This document shows positions 9,901-18,897 of a stretch of 55,658 nucleotides of DNA, one piece after another. The number at the start of each line of letters is the position of its first letter. Within the stretch, counting starts at the first letter, position 1. Source of the DNA: Candidatus Pollutiaquabacter sp. GTDB lineage: Bacteria; Bacteroidota; Bacteroidia; AKYH767-A; 2013-40CM-41-45. Location: positions 1 through 55,658 of the forward strand of contig CANIAS010000012.1 in NCBI GenBank assembly GCA_947465495.1. The letters run 5' to 3'. The notes under the pieces are model-generated. The model ran no database searches and was not told the origin of the DNA. It worked only from the letters and a program-made list of their open reading frames with translations. The position numbers and the translations under genes are program-made.

Positions 9901-12659
9901 TAGTAACACTCACTGCATCAAATACGGTTTGCGCAGATGATTCAACGTTTACGATAAACGTAGGCGTCATCCCCGTAGTTCAGTTTTCACCTAGCACAGA
10001 TACCGCTTGTGGCGCCACGTCTATCGTATTTTCGAATACTACTCTACAGGCAACTAGTTATAGTTGGAATTTTGGAGACGGGTCTTCATCAAGTAGTGCT
10101 TCACAGCCCTCACATCTTTATACTAACATTGGTTCATATACCGTTCAGTTAATCGGAAACAATGCGCGTTGCTCCGATACCGCTAGCACTTTGATTCTGG
10201 TTAAACCACAACCGATTTCTTCATTTGTCACTGCCAATGTTTGTTCCGGTGATTCTGTTCGATTTACTAATAGTTCGAATGGTAATGGCGGCGCGATAAC
10301 TTCATATTCATGGAGTTTTGGCGATGGTTCTGCCACATCAACGGCACTATCTCCGGCCCATTATTATGTGGCCGCCGGAACGTATCAAGTTAGACTAACC
10401 GTATCTAATGGATTTTGCACAGACGATACCGTATTGTCGGTTAGTGTCAATCCTGCTCCAGTAGCTGCATTCACAACTTCTGTGACGAATGGTTGTGGTA
10501 ATTCACAAGTTGCTTTTACAAATTCAACTACAGCAAATCCATCATACTCGTGGAATTTCGGTGACAATACCTCCCTTAGCTCTTTGGCTAATCCAACACA
10601 TGGATATACGGCTTCTGGAAATTATATAGTTACCTTGATAGCTACGCAAGGGTCGTGTATTGATACTGTCTCGCAAGGAGTAACTGTCGTAGTAACACCA
10701 GTACCGAATTGTGTTTTTACAACCAGCAATGTTTGCCTGGGAGACACCTCTTATTTTACAAATTTGTCGAGTGGACTTGGTGTGCTTTATAGTTGGGATT
10801 TTGGAGACAATCAACCTACTAGCGCTCAATACAGTCCCACGCATTACTACAGCACAGCTGGTAGTTATTCCGTAACCCTTAGTGCTACTGTTGGCAACTG
10901 TGTTTCGGATACCAGTATCATCGTTAATGTTAATCCAGCCCCACAAGCGAATATATCTGCTTCAAGTTCTTCTGGATGTGCTCCCTTGACGATTAATTTT
11001 TCAAATACTTCAACAGGGTCTCCAACCTATGCATGGTCCTTTGGTGATGGGACCTATAGTTCTCAAAGTACTCCTTCGCATATTTATACAGGAGCAGGTC
11101 TTTATAACGTGCAATTAATAGCAGAGCAGGGTAGCTGCTCGGATACAGCTATCTTCACGGTTAGTGTCTCGAATGGAGTTAGTGCAGTAGCCGGAGCTTC
11201 TAATGTCTGCCAGGGTGATTCCGTACGATTTACTAATACTAGTACAGGGGCTACTGCTTTCACTTGGAACTTTGGTGATGGCGGTCCATTGTCCGTGAAT
11301 GCTGCGCCAGTTCATTTGTATTCTTCTTCTGGCAATTATCAAGTCGTTATGATTGCTACAAATGGTGGAGGTTGCACGGACACTACTTCTTTTTCGGTGT
11401 CAGTCTCCCCCCTACCCTTAGCTACTTTTATTTGTCCTACAACAGTTGGGTGTGATACCTTGACTGCTTATTTTACTGCAAATGCAGGTAGCGGTACTTC
11501 CTATCAATGGTTATTTGGTGATGGTACGGGTTCCAACAATTCTACACCAGTTCATTTCTATACCACACCCGGAATTTACACGGTAACCTTAACCACTGTA
11601 GCTCCTGGTGGCTGTTCCTCTACTCGTTCGCAATTAAATTTCATTCAGGTTAGGGACACCCCACAACCTACTATAGTTGGTGTTACCAATCCTACCCTAT
11701 GCTTAAATGATTGTATTGGTTTTTCGGGCCAATCAACAGGGACCCCGACTTCTTGGACCTGGGGATTTCCAGGTGCTTCTCCTTCCGCTTCCTTTGGCCA
11801 AAATATTTCCAATGTTTGTTACCGTCAAACCGGGGACTACGATGTTAGACTTACTGTTTCAGATGGTTATTGTTCAGGCACCACCGTATCTAATTCGTTA
11901 ATCCATGTTGTTGATTGTTCAATTAAACCCTCGGCAAATTTTATCGTTAGTGACACAGTTTTTTGTGAAAACGCTTGTGTTTCTTTTGTCAGTTTATCGT
12001 TGAATTCACTCTCTTGGAATTGGTCTTTTCCGGGTGGAACTCCGGCCTCGTCTACAGACGAAGACCCTGTTGGCATCTGTTATTTTACTCCAGGTGTTTA
12101 TCCTGTTACTTTGATTGCCACCAATCCGGTAGGCTCAGACACACTACAAATTTCCAATTTAATTACTGTTGCGGTTCTGCCGCCTATACCCTCTTTCAGT
12201 CAAGTTGGCGACACGCTTATAGCGCCAGCGGGTTACAGTTATCAATGGTACTTCAATGGTATTCCCATTTCTGGTGCAATTGGTCAACGTTACATAGCCA
12301 CCTTATCGGGTAGCTATTCATTGTCCATCACAAATTTTGATGGTTGTCGTGCTATTTCTCAGCCCCAGCATGTTTCACTTGTTGGCGTTGATAGTCCGGG
12401 AGCTGGTTTATCTTTTTCTATGTATCCCAATCCAGTCAGATCGATGTTATTAGTTCAATTGTCTTCGTCGAAACCGATCAATGCAAGGATAAGGATAGTT
12501 GATGTCTTGGGCAGAAGCATTTTTTCTACTGATTTGCAGATTGAAAATGTTGACCAAGTGCTACGGGTTGATATGGAGAATTATGCCGCAGGTACTTACT
12601 TTTTGTTTTTCGAGAATGGTTCAATGAGGTCTATGCATAAGATTGTGAAGGTCGATTGA
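6960..12659 (+). CDS. Giant secreted PKD-repeat protein with T9SS sorting domain
   Basis: The ATG at 6960 is preferred over the open frame start at 6849, which lies inside the ABC permease gene; it places a signal peptide at residues 1-33 (hydrophobic core WAQLAFAFLLISLP). The 1899-residue protein then has an N-terminal region rich in glycine runs (about residues 240-510), an Ig-like module with a cysteine pair, and about 14 PKD modules. Most of these carry a W-x-FGD core (WNFGDG, WSFGDG, WDFGDN), and the last two have the variant WGFPG/WSFPGG. A second Ig-like module follows, and a C-terminal domain (about the last 80 residues, FSMYPNPVRSMLLVQL to IVKVD) is a Por-type T9SS type A sorting signal. 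Such proteins are exported by the type IX system and act at the cell surface, often in adhesion. No catalytic residues seen. Function inferred as adhesin-like. Confidence 0.88.
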   Translation: MPSKQVFLRFFYWAQLAFAFLLISLPSPGQSGKDGARIITAVNTVVNDYTTISANVAVGATAITVSNAALNLAGGFSAPLAAGDLVMIIQNQGAAMTNPDDSTYGAITNYSSCGNYEIREVSGVPNSTTISITCALEKAYTASGHTQVVRLPRFSTLTINTGGSITCPTWNGTTGGVVAIEVDGSTTINSGGSIDASGRGFRGGQLTENLAFYGVLNFVYSTGDYGSEKGESIVGFQTEYDALSGRFCKGAPANGGGGANSHNAGGGGGGNAGSVLAWTGRGNPDNSNATYATAWNLEYTGFASATSSGGGKGGYTFSSTNQNALVVGPFNTVWGGDYRRDNGGRGGRPLDYSTGRIFFGGGGGAGDQNDGRAGAGGNGGGIVFFTTRGKVSGAGNIQANGADGINSIGNNSGNDGAGGAGGGGVVIIDADSAITGITINANGGRGGNQNVGIVGIDAYGPGGGGGGGYIAISNGAVVRNANGGNNGVTSSNGMNEFPPNGATKGGQGLPLESYPTFSFSAVGDTVCVGTSTTLSATVTGTLPAGSTLQWYSSSTGSTVVGSGSTFTTPTLNSTTTYYIGTCPGFYRIPVTVVVVTSNNLFTATSGCLGTVTNFSGQGSTSFGIITNWTWNFNDGSITVNGQNTSHTFSASGTYQVTLTTTNSFGCTFTSTSPVIVQPTPVSNFSTSTVSGCNPLTVPFTNASSGATAYSWNFGDGTLGTAAAPVHTYTSAGVYSVTLITNAGTCGDTLVRTAYITVFSRPTASFSVAPSVCLGDTFYFTNTTSGSNNSYVWNFGDGSVTSSLINPTHSYSTAGSYQVRLTSTSSGCSDDTVITVTVNPSPQVAFSSAISSGCAPLAVVFSNTTTGAPSYSWTFGDGGISTLASPSHTFTTPGVYTVTLIATQGSCSDTLVRSNYMVVTARPTSSFNVTDSVCNGNLVSFTNTSTGNGSTITGYSWNFGDATALSNSASPTHAYSAPGNYVVTLTASNTVCADDSTFTINVGVIPVVQFSPSTDTACGATSIVFSNTTLQATSYSWNFGDGSSSSSASQPSHLYTNIGSYTVQLIGNNARCSDTASTLILVKPQPISSFVTANVCSGDSVRFTNSSNGNGGAITSYSWSFGDGSATSTALSPAHYYVAAGTYQVRLTVSNGFCTDDTVLSVSVNPAPVAAFTTSVTNGCGNSQVAFTNSTTANPSYSWNFGDNTSLSSLANPTHGYTASGNYIVTLIATQGSCIDTVSQGVTVVVTPVPNCVFTTSNVCLGDTSYFTNLSSGLGVLYSWDFGDNQPTSAQYSPTHYYSTAGSYSVTLSATVGNCVSDTSIIVNVNPAPQANISASSSSGCAPLTINFSNTSTGSPTYAWSFGDGTYSSQSTPSHIYTGAGLYNVQLIAEQGSCSDTAIFTVSVSNGVSAVAGASNVCQGDSVRFTNTSTGATAFTWNFGDGGPLSVNAAPVHLYSSSGNYQVVMIATNGGGCTDTTSFSVSVSPLPLATFICPTTVGCDTLTAYFTANAGSGTSYQWLFGDGTGSNNSTPVHFYTTPGIYTVTLTTVAPGGCSSTRSQLNFIQVRDTPQPTIVGVTNPTLCLNDCIGFSGQSTGTPTSWTWGFPGASPSASFGQNISNVCYRQTGDYDVRLTVSDGYCSGTTVSNSLIHVVDCSIKPSANFIVSDTVFCENACVSFVSLSLNSLSWNWSFPGGTPASSTDEDPVGICYFTPGVYPVTLIATNPVGSDTLQISNLITVAVLPPIPSFSQVGDTLIAPAGYSYQWYFNGIPISGAIGQRYIATLSGSYSLSITNFDGCRAISQPQHVSLVGVDSPGAGLSFSMYPNPVRSMLLVQLSSSKPINARIRIVDVLGRSIFSTDLQIENVDQVLRVDMENYAAGTYFLFFENGSMRSMHKIVKVD

Positions 12660-12774
12660 TGTAATAATACCATGTTAACGCTTTTCATTGTCGAAATTCT
12701 GCAATGTTTTTGCGTTTTATTGTCCTTTTTTAATCGTGGATGGATTAGTTTGCAATACTGCTATTTATAATGCT

Positions 12775-13911
12775 ATGCAACTAATTTCTACTGTTTCTAG
12801 ATTATCAGAAGATACTCATTCGGGTAAAAAGGTGGCTACAAACCTTGTTTATTTGGATGTTCGTGATTCTGCTTTTGCCCCTCATTTTATTTCGTTCTCA
12901 CACTCGTTGCGAAATGTACATTTTACTCATAGTATAGCGGATTCATTATCGATGATTTCAGGGGCCGTTTGCGCTGCTGTTTTTATAGGAGACGGATTTC
13001 TTCAAAACCTTAACCGGGATAGTGTTGATCAGATTAGAGCGGTATCCTCGACTCCAGATTTATCCATAGTATTGTTAGCCGATAATGAATACAATGAGGA
13101 GCAGCTGTTACAGTATTACGACCTTGGCTTTGACGATATTATCTTTAGTTATCATCAGCCATTAATTCTAAAAACAAAAATTTCCCTATTCGAAACATTG
13201 TTTCAGCAGCGTAATGAATTGCGCCAAATGAATATAAAGTTGCAAGCGGTTAATAAACAACTGGAAGAGTATGTCTACATCGTTTCACATGATTTAAAAG
13301 CTCCCCTTCGTGGATTGTCCAGTCTTTCACAGTTCATTGAAGACGAATTAGGTACCGAAGCCACCACTGAAGCTAAAGACCTGCTGGCCATGATGAAAAG
13401 TAGGACGGATCGAATGCAACAGATGATTGACGGTATTTTGCATTATAGTAGAATGTCCAATTATGTTGGAGAAAAAGAAGAGGTAAATGTTAACTATTTG
13501 ATTAACAATATAATAGATCTAATTTCGCCACCTGAAAATGTACGCATTGAGTACCCGGATCAGCTTCCTGTATTGGAAACGGAGAGAATTAAAATTCACG
13601 AGGTGCTTCAAAATTTACTATTGAATTCGATCAAGCACAACGATAAGTCAGATATTCGAATCAAAATATCCGTACGGGACCTAGGTGAGTGGTTCGAGTT
13701 TAGTGTAATTGATAATGGAAAAGGCATTAAACTGGAACATCAGGAGCGTGTTTTCGGTTTATTTCAGACTCTTATGCCGAAGGATCGTTCTGAAGGAACG
13801 GGTCTTGGCTTGACGATAGTAAAAAAGCTTGTTGAGCAGCAATCCGGTAGGGTTACTGTTAAATCAGAATTTGGAAAAGGGTCGACTTTCAGTTTTACGT
13901 GGAAAAAGTAG
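12775..13911 (+). CDS. Cytoplasmic hybrid-like histidine kinase with degenerate receiver domain
   Basis: The frame is open from a TTG at 12688, but the ATG at 12775 is the more likely start and gives 378 residues. The N-terminal 130 residues resemble a receiver fold (CAAVFIGDGF, LSIVLLADNEYNEEQLL, GFDDIIF) but lack the usual acidic pair and a recognisable conserved lysine, so it is probably not phosphorylated. A short coiled coil leads into a HisKA domain with YIVSHDLKAPLRGL (phospho-acceptor His172) and an ATPase domain with N box NLLLNSIKHND (280-290), DNGKG (313-317) and GTGLGL (341-346). No membrane helix is visible. No adjacent regulator gene: the neighbours are a PKD protein and a methyltransferase, so it may be an orphan kinase. 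Confidence 0.85.
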   Translation: MQLISTVSRLSEDTHSGKKVATNLVYLDVRDSAFAPHFISFSHSLRNVHFTHSIADSLSMISGAVCAAVFIGDGFLQNLNRDSVDQIRAVSSTPDLSIVLLADNEYNEEQLLQYYDLGFDDIIFSYHQPLILKTKISLFETLFQQRNELRQMNIKLQAVNKQLEEYVYIVSHDLKAPLRGLSSLSQFIEDELGTEATTEAKDLLAMMKSRTDRMQQMIDGILHYSRMSNYVGEKEEVNVNYLINNIIDLISPPENVRIEYPDQLPVLETERIKIHEVLQNLLLNSIKHNDKSDIRIKISVRDLGEWFEFSVIDNGKGIKLEHQERVFGLFQTLMPKDRSEGTGLGLTIVKKLVEQQSGRVTVKSEFGKGSTFSFTWKK

Positions 13912-13940
13912 AATTAAACGCAGCCTAAATTAGGAATTCG

Positions 13941-14831
13941 CTACTCGTGTTTGAAACAATAAATCACACTGGAGTATTTTTCCGGGTTACCTTTGGTTGA
14001 TTGGTTGGATAACATGCCGCTTTTTATAGCTTTTAAGTAGTTCTTTTTGCCGTATTTATAGTGTGTGCTCAGGAGAGATACATAATAGGAGTCAAACACC
14101 ATGGGTGCTGAATATGCATGTCTAAGACCATGTTTAACCATCAATTCTTTGATTGTTTTCGGCGTAAAATGGTATAAATGTCGAGGCACATCCCATGCTG
14201 CCCAGCTACCTCCATATTCATTGCAATCAGCCGAATCGTTATTAGGTACGGCAATAATTACAATTCCCTCGGAAGACAATAGAGCTTTTATTTGATCCAA
14301 TCGCTCATTTAGGTCATGAACATGTTCCAATACGTGCCATAATGTAATTACATCAAAGCGGTCTTTGGTTGTTTTTAGGAAGTTTTCGTCAAAAACTGAT
14401 AGGTTGTAGTTTTCAATGCCTTGTACTCTAGCCGATTCACTGGGCTCCACCCCTACTCCATTCCACCCTTTTTTGATACATCCCGCCAGGAACTCACCAG
14501 TTCCGCAACCAATATCAAGTAGTTTAATATCACTTTTTCTTTTTAATAGCCCAGTAATCAATTTAATTTTTTGTCCAATCGCGTAATTTCTGATTATTTG
14601 GTATGCTTTATTGAACAGGCCCTTTTTTGCATTCGTATGACTGATGTATGCAGAGCTTTGATAATAGGGCCCTATTTCGTTTTTGTTTGGTCGAGGATTA
14701 GTGAACAGAAAATCACAGGCATCACACTGATCTATTTTAAATGTTTTTTGAGAGACCGTGTAGTCTGTGCACTCTAAGTAAATGCTAAATTTTGTAGTGC
14801 CGCAAACTGGGCAAGAGTTGATCTGTTCCAT
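13941..14831 (-). CDS. Class I SAM-dependent methyltransferase with N-terminal zinc-binding motif
   Basis: A 296-residue enzyme. The N-terminus carries CPVCG (8-12) and CDACD, four cysteines that probably bind zinc. The Rossmann core starts with LLDIGCGTGEFL, the glycine-rich SAM-binding loop, and has VEPSE as the acidic strand 2 and VITLWHVLEHVHD after strand 4. This Methyltransf_23-type layout with a zinc knuckle is typical of enzymes acting on sugars or cell-envelope precursors, but the substrate is not known. It lies downstream of mnmG on the same strand, 74 bases apart, and a parS-like palindrome sits only 10 bases upstream of its ATG. Confidence 0.82.
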   Translation of the reverse strand: MEQINSCPVCGTTKFSIYLECTDYTVSQKTFKIDQCDACDFLFTNPRPNKNEIGPYYQSSAYISHTNAKKGLFNKAYQIIRNYAIGQKIKLITGLLKRKSDIKLLDIGCGTGEFLAGCIKKGWNGVGVEPSESARVQGIENYNLSVFDENFLKTTKDRFDVITLWHVLEHVHDLNERLDQIKALLSSEGIVIIAVPNNDSADCNEYGGSWAAWDVPRHLYHFTPKTIKELMVKHGLRHAYSAPMVFDSYYVSLLSTHYKYGKKNYLKAIKSGMLSNQSTKGNPEKYSSVIYCFKHE

Positions 14832-14840
14832 TATTCAGAA

Positions 14841-14856
14841 TGTTTCACGTGAAACA
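14841..14856. other. Candidate parS site 1 (perfect palindrome)
   Basis: TGTTTCACGTGAAACA is a perfect 16-bp palindrome. It differs by one base from the B. subtilis parS sequence TGTTCCACGTGAAACA, the binding site of the chromosome-partitioning protein ParB. It lies between the methyltransferase start and mnmG. Site assignment is by motif match; no parAB genes are in the window. Confidence 0.75.
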
Positions 14857-14888
14857 TTGGGTTAAAAATAAAAGGAAAATCGACACAT

Positions 14889-14904
14889 TGTTCCACGTGG
14901 AACA
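14889..14904. other. Candidate parS site 2 (perfect palindrome)
   Basis: TGTTCCACGTGGAACA is a perfect 16-bp palindrome, also one base from B. subtilis parS, and extends to a 20-bp palindrome at 14887-14906 that touches the mnmG stop codon. Its centre is 48 bp from that of site 1. The two sites are the symmetric variants of the two halves of the known parS sequence. Confidence 0.75.
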
Positions 14905-14905
14905 A

Positions 14906-16780
14906 TTAACGCGATAAATGAACCATTAATACAGAAATATCAGCCGGTGAAACGCCGCTTATTCTAGAAGCCTGACCTAAGCTTTTCGGTCTGACAGTGG
15001 CCAGTTTTTGCCGAGCCTCCATGGAAAGTGCAGTTAAAGCCCCGTAATCGAAATCATCCTTTAGGTACAAATCCTCTAATTTTGCGAAACGGGACACTAT
15101 TTCTTGTTCCTTTTGGATGTAACCTTCATATTTTACCGATACTTCGGTTTGGTGCGAGACCTCATCGCGTAGAGACTCATCCAATCGATTCAAGCTTTCG
15201 GAAAGCCCGGCGATTGACGCTACTAGATCCAAAAAATCAATCTGTGGTCGAAGCAGAATTCCGTGTAGTTTTTGGCGTTGTCGAATTGGATCTGACGACT
15301 TATCAATCAACAACGGATTAATTTCTTCTGGTTTTACGGAATAATCCTTCATAAAACCAATTAATCGCTCTGTTTCATTTATTTTTTGGTCAACCCTACG
15401 CATACGATCTGCATTAGCCAATCCTAGCTGATGGCTTAATGGCGTTAAACGAATGTCTGCGTTATCTTGACGTAACAAGGTGCGAAATTCAGCCCGTGAG
15501 GTGAACATTCGATAAGGCTCTTCGGTTCCCTTTGTAACGAGGTCATCAATCAATACTCCAATATAGCTTTCAGAACGCTTTAGAACGAGTTGATCTTTTT
15601 CGTTTATTTTTAAGTGTGCATTGATCCCTGCCATTAAACCCTGACAAGCCGCCTCTTCGTAGCCGGTTGTTCCATTGATTTGTCCGGCAAAATAAAGCCC
15701 TTCTACGTTTTTGGTTTCAAGCGTGAGACCTAATTGAGTAGGAGGGAAGTAGTCGTATTCTATCGCGTAGCCAGGACGGAACATTTTTACATTTTCCATA
15801 CCGGCGATGCTGCGAAGGGCTCGTAACTGAACGTCCTCGGGTAAGGAGGTACTAAATCCATTTACATAGATCTCAACCGTGTTCCAGCCCTCGGGCTCCA
15901 CAAATATTTGGTGTCGGTCTTTATCGGCAAAACGGTTGATTTTATCTTCAATTGAAGGACAATACCTCGGACCTAGTCCTTGTATTCGTCCTGTAAACAT
16001 TGGAGACTGCTCAAAGCCCTCTTTCAGTATATTGTGAACCGCGTCGTTCGTATAGGTAATCCAACAAGAACGCTGTTTCTCGGGTAGTTTAACGTTTGTA
16101 AAAGAAAAGCGTCCCGGTTTTTCGTCTCCCAGCTGTTCTTCCATTTTAGAATAATCCAGTGATCGGCCATCGAGCCGGGGAGGGGTTCCTGTTTTCATCC
16201 GCCCACTGGCGAAGCCCAAAGAAACCAGTTGCTCCGTTATTCCAGTGGCTGATTTCTCTCCGGCACGGCCGCCACCGAATTGCTTCTCGCCGATATGTAT
16301 TACGCCATTCAGAAAGGTTCCGTTGGTAAGAACAACCGCTTTGCAATTGAATTCAATTCCCATGCCGGTACGGACACCAACAACCATTTTATCATTGATA
16401 ATCAACGAGTTGACTGTGTCTTGCCAAAAATCTACATTGGGGGTTTCCTCCAATAATTGTCTCCATTCTGCAGCGAACATCATCCGATCATTTTGGGTGC
16501 GTGGACTCCACATCGCAGGACCTTTGGATCGATTTAGCATACGAAATTGGATCATCGAACGGTCGGAAACGATGCCAGAATATCCTCCCATTGCATCTAT
16601 TTCTCTGACAATCTGACCCTTAGCGATTCCACCCATAGCTGGATTACACGACATCTGGGCAATGGTCTGCATGTTCATTGTAATTAAAAGAACACGCGAG
16701 CCCATGTTCGCGGCAGCAGCAGCAGCCTCACATCCGGCATGACCGGCACCAACTACAATGACATCGTACGAAGAATTCAT
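14906..16780 (-). CDS. mnmG: tRNA uridine-5-carboxymethylaminomethyl modification enzyme MnmG (GidA)
   Basis: A 624-residue protein, close to the about 630 residues usual for MnmG. The N-terminus [18 protein letters not shown] is the FAD-binding Rossmann motif (GAGHAG 11-16). Other diagnostic stretches are [59 protein letters not shown] and the C-terminal [14 protein letters not shown]. MnmG with MnmE installs the cmnm5/nm5 group on U34 of certain tRNAs. The frame opens at a TTG at 16789, but that codon lies inside a perfect TAnnTTTG box, so the ATG at 16780 is the start. The gene is divergent from kup. The parS-like pair lies immediately downstream, in line with the common placement of gidA near the replication origin. 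Confidence 0.97.
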   Translation of the reverse strand: MNSSYDVIVVGAGHAGCEAAAAAANMGSRVLLITMNMQTIAQMSCNPAMGGIAKGQIVREIDAMGGYSGIVSDRSMIQFRMLNRSKGPAMWSPRTQNDRMMFAAEWRQLLEETPNVDFWQDTVNSLIINDKMVVGVRTGMGIEFNCKAVVLTNGTFLNGVIHIGEKQFGGGRAGEKSATGITEQLVSLGFASGRMKTGTPPRLDGRSLDYSKMEEQLGDEKPGRFSFTNVKLPEKQRSCWITYTNDAVHNILKEGFEQSPMFTGRIQGLGPRYCPSIEDKINRFADKDRHQIFVEPEGWNTVEIYVNGFSTSLPEDVQLRALRSIAGMENVKMFRPGYAIEYDYFPPTQLGLTLETKNVEGLYFAGQINGTTGYEEAACQGLMAGINAHLKINEKDQLVLKRSESYIGVLIDDLVTKGTEEPYRMFTSRAEFRTLLRQDNADIRLTPLSHQLGLANADRMRRVDQKINETERLIGFMKDYSVKPEEINPLLIDKSSDPIRQRQKLHGILLRPQIDFLDLVASIAGLSESLNRLDESLRDEVSHQTEVSVKYEGYIQKEQEIVSRFAKLEDLYLKDDFDYGALTALSMEARQKLATVRPKSLGQASRISGVSPADISVLMVHLSR

Positions 16781-16786
16781 GAGACA

Positions 16787-16794
16787 CAAAGTTA
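16787..16794 (-). promoter_or_regulatory. -7 promoter box of mnmG
   Basis: On the minus strand this reads TAACTTTG, an exact match to the Bacteroidota -7 consensus TAnnTTTG. It ends 6 bases before the mnmG ATG, implying an mRNA with almost no 5' leader. Confidence 0.55.
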
Positions 16795-16894
16795 GTTAAT
16801 AAAAAGTCGCGAGTAAAGCAACGCGCGCTTAAGGCTAGGGGAGAGCATCATTAAAAATCTTTCAGTAAACATTCGTGCAGGGATAGAACTTAAC

Positions 16895-16902
16895 TACTTT
16901 TG
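16895..16902 (+). promoter_or_regulatory. -7 promoter box of kup
   Basis: TACTTTTG matches TAnnTTTG exactly. A TTC about 20 bases upstream (16872-16874) may be a weak -33 element. The box ends 19 bases before the kup TTG start, which supports that start. Confidence 0.55.
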
Positions 16903-16921
16903 TACAGCCTTTCGCCATCGC

Positions 16922-18859
16922 TTGAGCAAGCATTCAATCAATACAGTAACTGCAGCCGGCCTGCTGATTACATTAGGAATCATCTACGGAGATATTGGAA
17001 CGTCTCCGTTGTATGTTTTTAAAGCGATTGTAGGTACCCACCCCATTTCTTCAGAATTAGTTCTTGGTGGCATCTCTTGCATATTCTGGACGCTTACCAT
17101 TCAGACAACATTCAAGTATGTCATCCTAACGCTACGTGCCGACAATAAAGGTGAAGGCGGAATTTTTTCCTTGTATGCTTTGGTGCGCAGAACTAAAACA
17201 AAATGGTTGTTGTTTCCAGCGATCATAGGTGGAGCGGCGTTATTGGCGGACGGAATTATCACACCACCTATTTCAGTATCCTCGGCCATTGAGGGTTTGC
17301 GTATTTATAATCCGGACATTCCAACTGTACCAATCGTTATAGGCATCATCACGGTATTGTTTACCATTCAACAGTTTGGTACGAAGTTCGTCGGTAATTT
17401 TTTCGGTCCGGTGATGTTTATTTGGTTTCTGATGTTGGGCGTTTTGGGTGTTGCAGAGATGGTACAATATCCGCAAGTATTGAAAGCCTTGAATCCGTAT
17501 TATGCTTTTAATTTGATCACGCAATACCATCATGGATTCTGGGTACTGTCAGCGGTGTTTTTGTGCACCACTGGTGCGGAGGCGCTTTACAGCGATCTTG
17601 GTCATTGCGGTAGAAAGAACATTCGGATCACGTGGGGGTTTGTAAAGACCATGTTGATTCTGAATTATCTCGGACAGGGAGCGTGGTTGATGCAGCGGGA
17701 GTCCACGTATTTGTCGAATGTTAATCCGTTTTATTCTTTAATGCCGTCCTGGTGGTTAATGCCGGGAATTATCATTGCTACCGCAGCGGCCATTGTGGCG
17801 TCGCAAGCATTGATTAGCGGATCCTTCACGCTGATTAACGAAGCCATCCGATTAAACTTTTGGCCCAAGGTTAAAATCGTTTATCCAACAAACATGCGAG
17901 GCCAGTTGTATGTGCCATCTGTCAACTGGCTTTTGATGTTGGGCTGTATCGGTATTGTATTGTTCTTCCGCGAGTCGTCTGGAATGGAAGCGGCGTATGG
18001 ATTGGCAATCATCATAACGATGTTAAGTACTACAACCTTGCTTTCGTATTATCTCTACTTGCGCAGGGTAGCGTCGTTCATGATCATCTTTCTGCTATTG
18101 CTTTTCCTGACGGTTGAAATTTCTTTTTTAATTGCAAACCTGGACAAATTTCCACACGGGGGTTGGCTCACATTATTGATTGCCTCCGTAATAATTTTCT
18201 TGATGTGGTCGTGGTATACTGCTCGAAAAATCAGGAACCGATTTGTGGAATTTGTGAAAGTAAAAGACTACGTACCACTGTTGAGGGACCTCAGCCACGA
18301 TTTTTCCATACCGAAATACGCTACACACCTGGTCTATCTAACATCGGCGAATCAGAAAGAAGAAATAGAGGCCAAGGTCATTTATTCCATTTTACAAAAG
18401 CAGCCCAAGCGAGCAGACATGTATTGGTTCGTTCACGTGGATGTCATGGATGAACCCTACACCATGGAATACCAGGTGACACCATTATTGAAAGGCAATA
18501 TCATTCGCATCGATTTCCGTTTAGGATTCCGTGTCGCTCCACGCATTAACTTGATGTTCCGCCGGGTGGTCGAAGACATGGTGAAGAATTTTGAAGTTGA
18601 CATAACCTCACGGTACGAATCGCTGGGAAGGAAAAATCTAATAGGAGATTTTCGTTTTGTGGTGATGGAAAAGTTTTTGTCGTATGAAAACGAATTGCCG
18701 TTTTATGAAAAAATCATTCTCGATATTTATTTTTTATTAAAGCGATTCTCGCTTTCCGAGGAGCGCGCTTTTGGTTTGGATACCAGTTCGGTCACAATTG
18801 AAAAAGTACCGATGATTGTGAATCCTATACGGGAAATAAATTTAAAAAGAATTCGTTGA
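16922..18859 (+). CDS. kup: Kup-family potassium uptake transporter
   Basis: A 645-residue protein (E. coli Kup is 622). It has the family hallmark GDIGTSPLY at residues 23-31 and about 12 hydrophobic helices, followed by a hydrophilic C-terminal domain after about residue 440. Other conserved stretches are ADNKGEGGIFSLYAL and CTTGAEALYSDLGHCG. Kup takes up K+ by proton symport at the inner membrane. The start is TTG at 16922: the frame has no upstream ATG after the -7 box at 16895-16902, and GDIGTSPLY would be lost with a later start. The thioesterase gene begins 38 bases after the stop on the same strand and may be co-transcribed. Confidence 0.95.
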   Translation: MSKHSINTVTAAGLLITLGIIYGDIGTSPLYVFKAIVGTHPISSELVLGGISCIFWTLTIQTTFKYVILTLRADNKGEGGIFSLYALVRRTKTKWLLFPAIIGGAALLADGIITPPISVSSAIEGLRIYNPDIPTVPIVIGIITVLFTIQQFGTKFVGNFFGPVMFIWFLMLGVLGVAEMVQYPQVLKALNPYYAFNLITQYHHGFWVLSAVFLCTTGAEALYSDLGHCGRKNIRITWGFVKTMLILNYLGQGAWLMQRESTYLSNVNPFYSLMPSWWLMPGIIIATAAAIVASQALISGSFTLINEAIRLNFWPKVKIVYPTNMRGQLYVPSVNWLLMLGCIGIVLFFRESSGMEAAYGLAIIITMLSTTTLLSYYLYLRRVASFMIIFLLLLFLTVEISFLIANLDKFPHGGWLTLLIASVIIFLMWSWYTARKIRNRFVEFVKVKDYVPLLRDLSHDFSIPKYATHLVYLTSANQKEEIEAKVIYSILQKQPKRADMYWFVHVDVMDEPYTMEYQVTPLLKGNIIRIDFRLGFRVAPRINLMFRRVVEDMVKNFEVDITSRYESLGRKNLIGDFRFVVMEKFLSYENELPFYEKIILDIYFLLKRFSLSEERAFGLDTSSVTIEKVPMIVNPIREINLKRIR

Positions 18860-18897
18860 CCGAGTTGTCAGCGGAATTTCACAAAAACCTTTATTGC

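Noticed and set aside
12688-12774. TTG start giving the kinase an extra 29 residues
   Set aside because: The ATG at 12775 gives a sensible N-terminus and the extra residues have no recognisable content.
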